Below the pieces are notes generated by a model. It saw only the letters and a list, made by a program, of their open reading frames with translations, was not told the DNA's origin and ran no database searches. From NCBI RefSeq assembly GCF_000001735.4, contig NC_003075.7:10479001-10543000 (forward strand): 64,000 nt of DNA. The letters are read 5' to 3'. This DNA comes from Arabidopsis thaliana. Its lineage: Eukaryota > Streptophyta > Magnoliopsida > Brassicales > Brassicaceae. Position numbers and translations under genes: made by a program. Positions 58,555 through 64,000 of the stretch are shown piece after piece (the stretch's first letter is position 1; the number at the start of each line of letters is the position of its first letter).

Positions 58555-59150
58555 CTACAACCACGGCCGCCGGATAACCACCGTCGCCGGATAACCACCG
58601 CCGCCGGCCAACCAACTCCACCGCCGGACAACCACCTCCGCCGCCGGACAACCACAACCACCGTCGCCGGAAAACCGACGCCGCCGGAAAACCGACGCCG
58701 CCGGAAAACCGACGCCGCCGGAATCACCACCATAACGACCATCGCCGGCAACCACCGCCGTTGCTGGAAACCGCCGCCGCCACCGCCGGACAACCACCGT
58801 CACCATCGCCGGACAACCACCGCCGCCGTCGCCGGACAACCACCGTCGCCGGACAACCACCGTCGCCGGACAACCACCGTCGCCGGACAACCACCGTCGC
58901 CGGACAACCACCGTCGCCGGACAACCACTGTCGCCGGACAACCACCGTCACCATCGCCGGACAACCACCGTCGCCGTCGCCGGATAACCGCCGCCGCCGG
59001 AACTACCACCATAACCACCATCGCCGGACAACCACCTCTACCGGAATCACCACCGCCGGAATCACTACCGCTGCCGTCGCCGGAATCACCATCGCCGCCG
59101 TCGCCGGAACCACCACCGCCATCTTCGCTGGAACCACCACCACCACCACC
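58555..59150 (+). repeat. GC-rich CCG minisatellite with a 17-bp core array
   Basis: About 600 bp made of CCGCCGGA, CCACCGTCGCCGG and related words. The central part (about 58830-58960) is a regular array of about seven copies of the 17-mer CCGGACAACCACCGTCG. The flanks are more degenerate, with CCGCCGGAAAACCGACG (17 bp) repeated three times at about 58665-58718. GC content contrasts sharply with the surrounding AT-rich DNA. Because 17 is not a multiple of 3, each strand encodes the same 17-residue peptide repeat in all three frames. Confidence 0.9.
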
Positions 59151-59639
59151 TTAGATCATTTTACCTACCCCTTAAGTTACTTACTTAATAATTACATATA
59201 TAGTGCTATATTCTTAATTTTTCTCTCAAAAAGTGTTATTCATGCAAATCACCCATTATAAAATCAAAAAAGAAATCGTGGATAAAATAGAAAACCAAAA
59301 CCTATATTACATAACTAAAACAAAAACGAAAATCCAGTTAACGTGAGAACAAACTTTTTTTAAAATAATAATTTTGAACAAAATTTAGATAAAGAAGAAT
59401 CTTCTTCACATATTTCGTTTTTGATTTTAAAAATATTAAAGAAAAACAATTTATTTTTGATATTGCATATTATAAATTGACTTGTTTTAGCTTACCAATA
59501 ATATTTTGACATGTATCAATTCACAAATAATTGATTTGATGGTAGGAATAGAAGAAGAAAAAAAACGGTTATGAAAACCCTTGGAGAATTTATCATGACT
59601 AATAAAATTCATTAAAATTCAAATATGACAATATTATGT

Positions 59640-60410
59640 AAAAATCTGCCGACATTAATAAAAGTCTGTCGTGACGTTATGAAAATTTCTTTTTCAAAAA
59701 AAAAAAAAAATCCAGTTAAACCGGATTTAACATACAATCAGACCGGAAATAATTTAATTGAGGGCTAGCTAATAAATTTCATATAACAAAAAATTTTGAA
59801 ATTTTAAAAATAAATCTGCCAAAAAAAATCTGTTATTACTAAAAAGGTTATTCTAGTCATAAACAAATCGGCCATAACATTGACATGAGTAAATCTGTTA
59901 TGCTTTGACACTGAAAAACAAAACTGTCATCACTAAAAACAAATCTGTTATCACTATGTGACTGTGTAGTAATTTTATTTTTTAACAAAAATCTGTTGTA
60001 AAACACCAGATTTGTTAACAAGTTAATTAAATCTGTGATTACACAAAACAACTCTGTCATGCCTATATAACATTTTTCGAGGTTAACAAATCTGTTATAA
60101 CACAACAGATTTTTGGGTGCAAATAGAAAATCTGTTGCCACCATAAAGAAAAATATGTGGTCCGGAAAACAAATCAGTGACAGATTTGGTTTCAACATTC
60201 TTACTTTTGAAATTTAAATAAAATCTGTGGAGACTATATGAAACAAATCAGTCACGGTTAAAAAATCTGCGAAAAAAAAAAAATCTGGCGTAACATAACA
60301 CAGTAAAGTCTGTGGTACAAAACAAGTCTGTTGTAAAAAATCTGTGGTTGACCAACAAATCTGTGATCGATAACAAATCCGTCGCAACAAGTGCCACAGA
60401 TTTACCAAAA
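59640..60410 (+). repeat. Degenerate interspersed AAATCTGT(C/T/G)-array
   Basis: Around 20 occurrences of AAATCTGT or one-mismatch versions (AAATCAGT, AAGTCTGT, AAATCCGT), usually followed within a few bases by (T/C/G)G or TA and AC (for example AAATCTGTTATCAC, AAATCTGTGATTAC), at irregular 15-40-bp spacing. A few inverted forms (ACAGATTT) also occur. No fixed unit length is seen. Confidence 0.65.
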
Positions 60411-60946
60411 ACGACGATGGCATTTTCGTAAATAAATGTGGTTTTATTGCCTTGCTGGAATTAAATAGTAATGGCATTTCTGTAATATTGTTTTTCTCTG
60501 CAAAGGAAAACAAGGATAATTTAGGTATAATTATTACTCAAATAACTCATATTTTTAGCATTCCTTTTGGGTCATTATGTATAAAATATGGGTTACTCTA
60601 GTAAATTTCCCAATCTCTAATGTTTGTATTGCGCAGAACGGGTTATAAAGGGAGAAAGGAAATGAAAGTTTCTATAAAATATAGATATTCGAGAGGGATA
60701 AAGCTTAGTGGGGAGAATGAGTGCAGTTATAAAATCAGTTCCATAAACTGTTTGAGACGAGGTAACGGTCGAGGACTTGTTCTCTTTATAATTGTGAAAA
60801 ATAGTGGAGAAGTACTACTTACCTTAATATCGTAAGGTAACTTCACACATAATAACTTCATATATAAAATCCCATAAAAAAAATCATAGATTCTTAAGTT
60901 TGCCGCAAATGTGAAGAACAAAAAGAAGAACTGAACTGAAATGTAC

Positions 60947-61829
60947 TTATGAAATAAGGGCTACTTCTTGGGATAGGTTAAAGTAAATACATGTGTTACA
61001 CCACTGTCCCTCATACTCATTGAGGTTCTGATGGTCCGATCAACACTCACCGTAATCCTCAAACTCCCAGGAATTTTTGTATGTCCCTTGGCGACGTGGA
61101 CCAACCTCGTTGATATGGAACATTAGCTTATCTGCGAATAAGTCGACTTCACTAAATTTGTAGTACCTTCGCTTGTACATACTATAAAATTCCCACGGGA
61201 TTGATCCAGCGCAACTATGGAGCATGATGTAAAGTAGACCAGCATGTGGGAACACGTCTTTAATACCATCCAAAATAGCAATTGCTTCCTGGAGCTCACA
61301 CATATGAAACGCCAACACTAAACTCTGAAGATATAGTGCATAGGGATTTTTGAAGGCTAGGCATTTTGTGTAAAACATGTGATAACTAGAAGATTCATGA
61401 GCCATGTGAATGAATAAAGGGGACTTATCTAGTCGAACAGAAGAAAGAGTTTCCCTGGAAAAAACAGCGGCTTTGCCATCTGGTCCTGATTGAATCCAAG
61501 CCTTTAACATATCAACACCGTCCTCTGAAACTAAGCTTACTATTTTAGCAGCTACGTGTTCAGGCATGTGGAAATCAGAGAACGGAGGAGGCTGATATAA
61601 AATAATTCCAAATGATAAACCTAAATTCGGGTGATTGTTCAGATAGCAAAGATTAGTAGTTAAACATTACCTGTAGGTGGAATTGAACCAAAGCTTGACG
61701 AGGAGGATGGACGGCAAATTGATTTTCCCTAATAGGTGCAAGGGCACTTGTGGGTCGCCAGAAATGTCTGGTAGGTGCCATTGGTTGAGGGGGGATACAT
61801 TTGCCTTTTTCGCAGACGATTTTGGGCAT
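60947..61829 (-). pseudogene. F-box-associated, At2g35280-like gene (tandem member 2) with late nonsense codon
   Basis: Two minus-strand exons, 61829-61671 and 61591 onward, join in phase 0 across a GT-AG intron. Exon 1 begins MPKIVCEKGKCIPPQP; exon 2 continues PPPFSDFHMPEHVAAKIVSL, then KAAVFSRETLSSVRLDKSP and MFYTKCLAFKNPYALYLQSL, closely matching member 1. A TGA at 61042-61040 stops the frame after EDYGEC (228 residues). Beyond it the same frame stays open for 30 codons to a TAA at 60949-60947 and encodes NEYEGQWCNTCIYF, which aligns with NEFNGERCSQCFYF of member 1. The TGA sits where member 1 has Trp (EEYPDCW). So the C-terminal Cys pair is cut off by a single change. The truncated form could still be expressed; I therefore call it a probable pseudogene or short allele. 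Confidence 0.65.
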
Positions 61830-62401
61830 TTTGGATTATCGATTCGGATAGTACTGAAGGTGTACAAATAGCGATCTATTAATGAAAATTTTTGTAACTT
61901 TGAGATCGTGATAGAATGGGAACCCTAATACTTTGTCACATTGAAGAGGGTGGGGTGTGGTGGTGAGATAGGTTAGTGGCGACGTCGTGGGTCCTACAAA
62001 ATTTTTAAAAAATTAGACATATGAGTAAGTTTTCTCATGTCCAAAATAAATCATTGTGTGTCCAAATTTTGTTGTCCAAATAGACACAACTTTATGGTAT
62101 ATAAAATATAGACGTGGATGTCTTTTAACATGCAATCGAACAGGGACTCATTTATGGGGGAACAGGTTCTCCATAAACAATCAGGTAATACATACATAGA
62201 CTGTAATCATGAAACACCAACCACAAAATAAGATGGATAAGCCTTAGCAAATATATAAACGAAGATTGAATAGCAAACGAGAATATAACATTAAAAAGAC
62301 AGACTAGCAGAAGCTTAAAAACAGAAAAACAAGTTTTAGAAAAATAGAAACATGTAGATAGACAGATAATGATGGATAACACAGTATTAAAACATTGTCT
62401 T

Positions 62402-62542
62402 TCAATATTTTGGACAATTAGATCTTTTGTGTGCCCGAGATTTGCAACGGGAGCAACGTGGAATACTCTCTCGAACTCGGGGTTGAGCCCAGTAAGCTCC
62501 ATCTATTTGTACCCATCCTCCGTCCTCTCCATAAGGTTCCAT
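62402..62542 (-). pseudogene. CCHC zinc-knuckle fragment
   Basis: A 46-codon minus-strand frame, starting with an ATG directly after the stop of the neighbouring F-box-like frame and in the same reading frame, contains YGEDGGWVQIDGAYW and the knuckle CSRCKSRAHKRSNCP (C-X2-C-X4-H-X4-C). Such knuckles end FAR1/MuDR-type and gag-like proteins. It is either a transposon-derived remnant or the former C-terminus of the F-box-like gene, now separated by a TGA. Confidence 0.5.
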
Positions 62543-63024
62543 TCATAAACTAGATCTATAGCATTCAGCAACCAAATTCTCGTATGCTATTTCTTTGTAT
62601 AATACAGCAGTTAAAGCATGTGGATTGTTGGCTTCAAGACATTTTGTAAAGAAATGATAATAGATGGAATGAGGCATTGACCACCACATAAAATACCGAG
62701 ATCTGTCAAGGCAGACACAACTTAGTGTTTCCTTGGAATAGACAGCCGCTTTAAATAACGGACCAGCCTTAACAAAGGATTTCAAAGAATCAACACCAGA
62801 TTCTGCAACGTAGCTAACAATTTTAGCAAGCAGCGGGGCCGGCAAGTAAACTTCTGGGATAGCAGCATCCTGTTGGAAAAAAAACGAAAGAGATTGTTAG
62901 TATTTTTATTAAAGTAGTAGTTAAAACTGTAGAATACTAAGTACTTTGGGTTTGGACGAACAACCATTTTCACATCTGAGGCAGATGATGTTTCATTGTT
63001 GCTTATCTTCGTAAACTTCTGCAT
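62543..63024 (-). pseudogene. F-box-associated, At2g35280-like gene (tandem member 3), degenerate
   Basis: A possible first exon starts with the ATG at 63024 (MQKFTKISNNETSSASD). The second begins after TCCAACAG at 62869 and reads DAAIPEVYLPAPLLAKIVSY, then KAAVYSKETLSCVCLDRS and YYHFFTKCLEANNPHAL, paralogous to members 1 and 2. The best-looking donor (AAA|GTACTT at 62945) would shift the frame; only a weaker donor (GAT|GTGAAA, exon end 62974) joins in frame. After NPHAL about 100 residues present in the other members are missing, and the frame ends at a TGA (62545-62543). An internal deletion plus a splice/frame problem suggest decay, though a 125-residue product is possible. Confidence 0.55.
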
Positions 63025-63694
63025 AATTTCTCTGTTTTTTGGTTTTAACTGAAGAAATGGGTAATGGGAAAAACATTAATGAATGTTGGGTGTTTATATA
63101 GATTATTAAGGAAAGAGTAGTTTAAGTTTTTCTGCGGTTATATTAAACAATTTATAATAGGTGGTAAATTGTCCCGCTATAAATCAGTTTCTCAATGTTG
63201 AGGAGGGAACTAAAATCAGATGCGGAAAAAAGTAAGAGAATACATCGTTTATAATTAGGGTATAAAAGACAGGAAAGTAATTTATTAACCTATCCATAAA
63301 CAACAATCCACGATAGTAATTTCTTATGGATTTCAACTAAAAGTTTCAACAATCCACCCTATCAGTCATGTAAACAAATATATGTTGAGAAATTAGATAT
63401 GTTGGGAAACAATATTTTCAGATCACCAATTTTATTCCTTTTAAAACTCAAGCAATTTGCTAATTTCTGATAAAAAGATTGTAATCTTGATATAACCGTT
63501 CCTTAGTAAGGTGCACTTAATTTATACACCATATTCCTATTGTACTACTTAATAAAATATTTGTTACAATTATTACAAATGAGAAATTTTGAACAAAGAA
63601 ATAACTTTTTTTATTAATATATCTTATCATTTATAAAAATATTACAACTTTGAAAAAAAATAAAAGAAGATGAGATAGTTCTAATCATCTTCTA
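63025..63694. other. AT-rich spacer
   Basis: About 670 bp without a gene. The first 150 bases are probably promoter/leader of member 3, and the last 100 are 3' UTR of the OB-fold gene. Confidence 0.5.
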
Positions 63695-63923
63695 TTAGTC
63701 GACAACCATTTTGATTTCTTCAACTTCCTCAACATCAGGTTCTGGATACATGGTTGATATAGGTGCATGGCTAACAATCTTAAACCAGTTACAACCTGGA
63801 TAAAATCTAATAATCTTCCACCAAGCAAGAGCAATAACAACATTGTTCTTGCGAAATGCTCGAAATCTTTTCTCCAAGTCCACTGCAATTTCTCCATAAG
63901 CCTCACATACCAATGTATCCTTG
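63695..63923 (-). CDS. 3' terminal exon of an OB-fold (DUF223/RPA1-like) gene (partial)
   Basis: On the minus strand an acceptor (TATTTTCAG) precedes an exon starting at 63923 that reads KDTLVCEAYGEIAVDLEKRF, then NNVVIALAWWKIIRFYPGCN, then WFKIVSHAPISTMYPEPDVEEV, ending at a TAA at 63697-63695. The pattern (TLWGEfAxxLE, then VVIxLxxxKIxxFxG, then STxLxINPDIPEVEE) is that of the Arabidopsis DUF223/replication factor A-like OB-fold family, many of which are transposon-associated or orphan genes. The upstream exons lie beyond the window. A cleaner reading frame here than in the overlapping frame at 63685-63978 supports this choice. Confidence 0.6.
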
Positions 63924-64000
63924 CTGAAAATATGTAAAAATATGTGGTTATATACTTACTATAATAATGTATAAACATGATATGTTTGAAAAAAACTGTA

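Larger units (their letters stand above)
57969..60946. other. Spacer with minisatellite and AAATCTGT array
   Basis: No gene is supported. Contents are AT-rich flanks, a strikingly GC-rich CCGCCGGA/17-bp minisatellite (58555-59150), and an AT-rich segment (about 59640-60410) full of AAATCTGT-like words. Long overlapping frames over the minisatellite are artefacts of its composition. Confidence 0.6.

Noticed and set aside
58460..59261. Six overlapping 65-166-codon frames rich in Gly/Arg or Pro/Thr
   Set aside because: They arise on both strands and in several frames from the 17-bp and CCG repeats; the repeat period guarantees open frames without any coding constraint.
59857..60513. Minus-strand frames of 113 and 99 codons in the AAATCTGT array
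   Set aside because: Repetitive TDLL/NRF-like peptide words come from the DNA motif itself; no homology, no splice logic and no promoter.
1..64000. CRISPR arrays, prokaryotic operons, tRNA or rRNA genes
   Set aside because: The DNA is plant nuclear with spliceosomal introns; no tRNA B-box/acceptor pairing, rRNA segment or regularly spaced identical repeats with unique spacers was found.

Overview
The window is plant nuclear DNA and reads as Arabidopsis thaliana (or a nearly identical accession), chromosome 4, running from about At4g19160 to just past CYP707A1 (At4g19230). The evidence is codon-level recognition of CCD4, APY7, ABCE2 and CYP707A1, short GT-AG introns, AT-rich spacers, telo-box and site II promoter motifs, and plant-type PPR, UMAMIT/EamA, F-box/kelch and LSM14 genes. 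Locus numbers come from memory of gene order and were not looked up.

Layout. 0-29 kb is compact and gene-dense: the 3' end of a transglutaminase-like/SirB1 gene (+), intronless CCD4 (+), apyrase APY7 (-), a seven-exon UMAMIT/EamA transporter (-), a CIR1-type zinc-knuckle gene (+), an intronless PPR gene (+), a YPPxGYPP/His-Gly-rich gene (+), ABCE2/RLI2 in eleven exons (+) and a long PPR gene (-). 29-42.5 kb is a 13.4-kb AT-rich gene desert with only retroelement debris: a 5'-truncated LINE-like insert with a 13-bp target duplication, and an RNase H-like fragment. CYP707A1 (+) lies at 42.5-44.5 kb. 44.5-51 kb is a repeat nest: a TTA-flanked PIF/Harbinger-like element, a 1.6-kb retroposon with a 16-bp target duplication, and a second Harbinger-like MITE.

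51.6-64 kb is an unstable accessory block. It holds an LTR-like segment, two overlapping halves of one F-box/kelch gene (a 360-bp shared segment, about 99% identical, each half with its own lesion), an intact gene encoding two LSM14/SCD6 Sm-like domains, a tandem array of three minus-strand F-box-associated (At2g35280-like) genes at different stages of decay, a GC-rich 17-bp minisatellite, an odd array of about 20 AAATCTGT-like words, and the 3' exon of an OB-fold (DUF223/RPA-like) gene.

The genes do not form a pathway. The one functional theme is that CCD4 (carotenoid cleavage) and CYP707A1 (ABA 8'-hydroxylation) both belong to carotenoid/ABA metabolism, but they are 38 kb apart among unrelated housekeeping genes. 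I found no convincing undescribed biochemical system. The best leads are the split and decaying F-box loci, the frame-invariant minisatellite and the AAATCTGT array.
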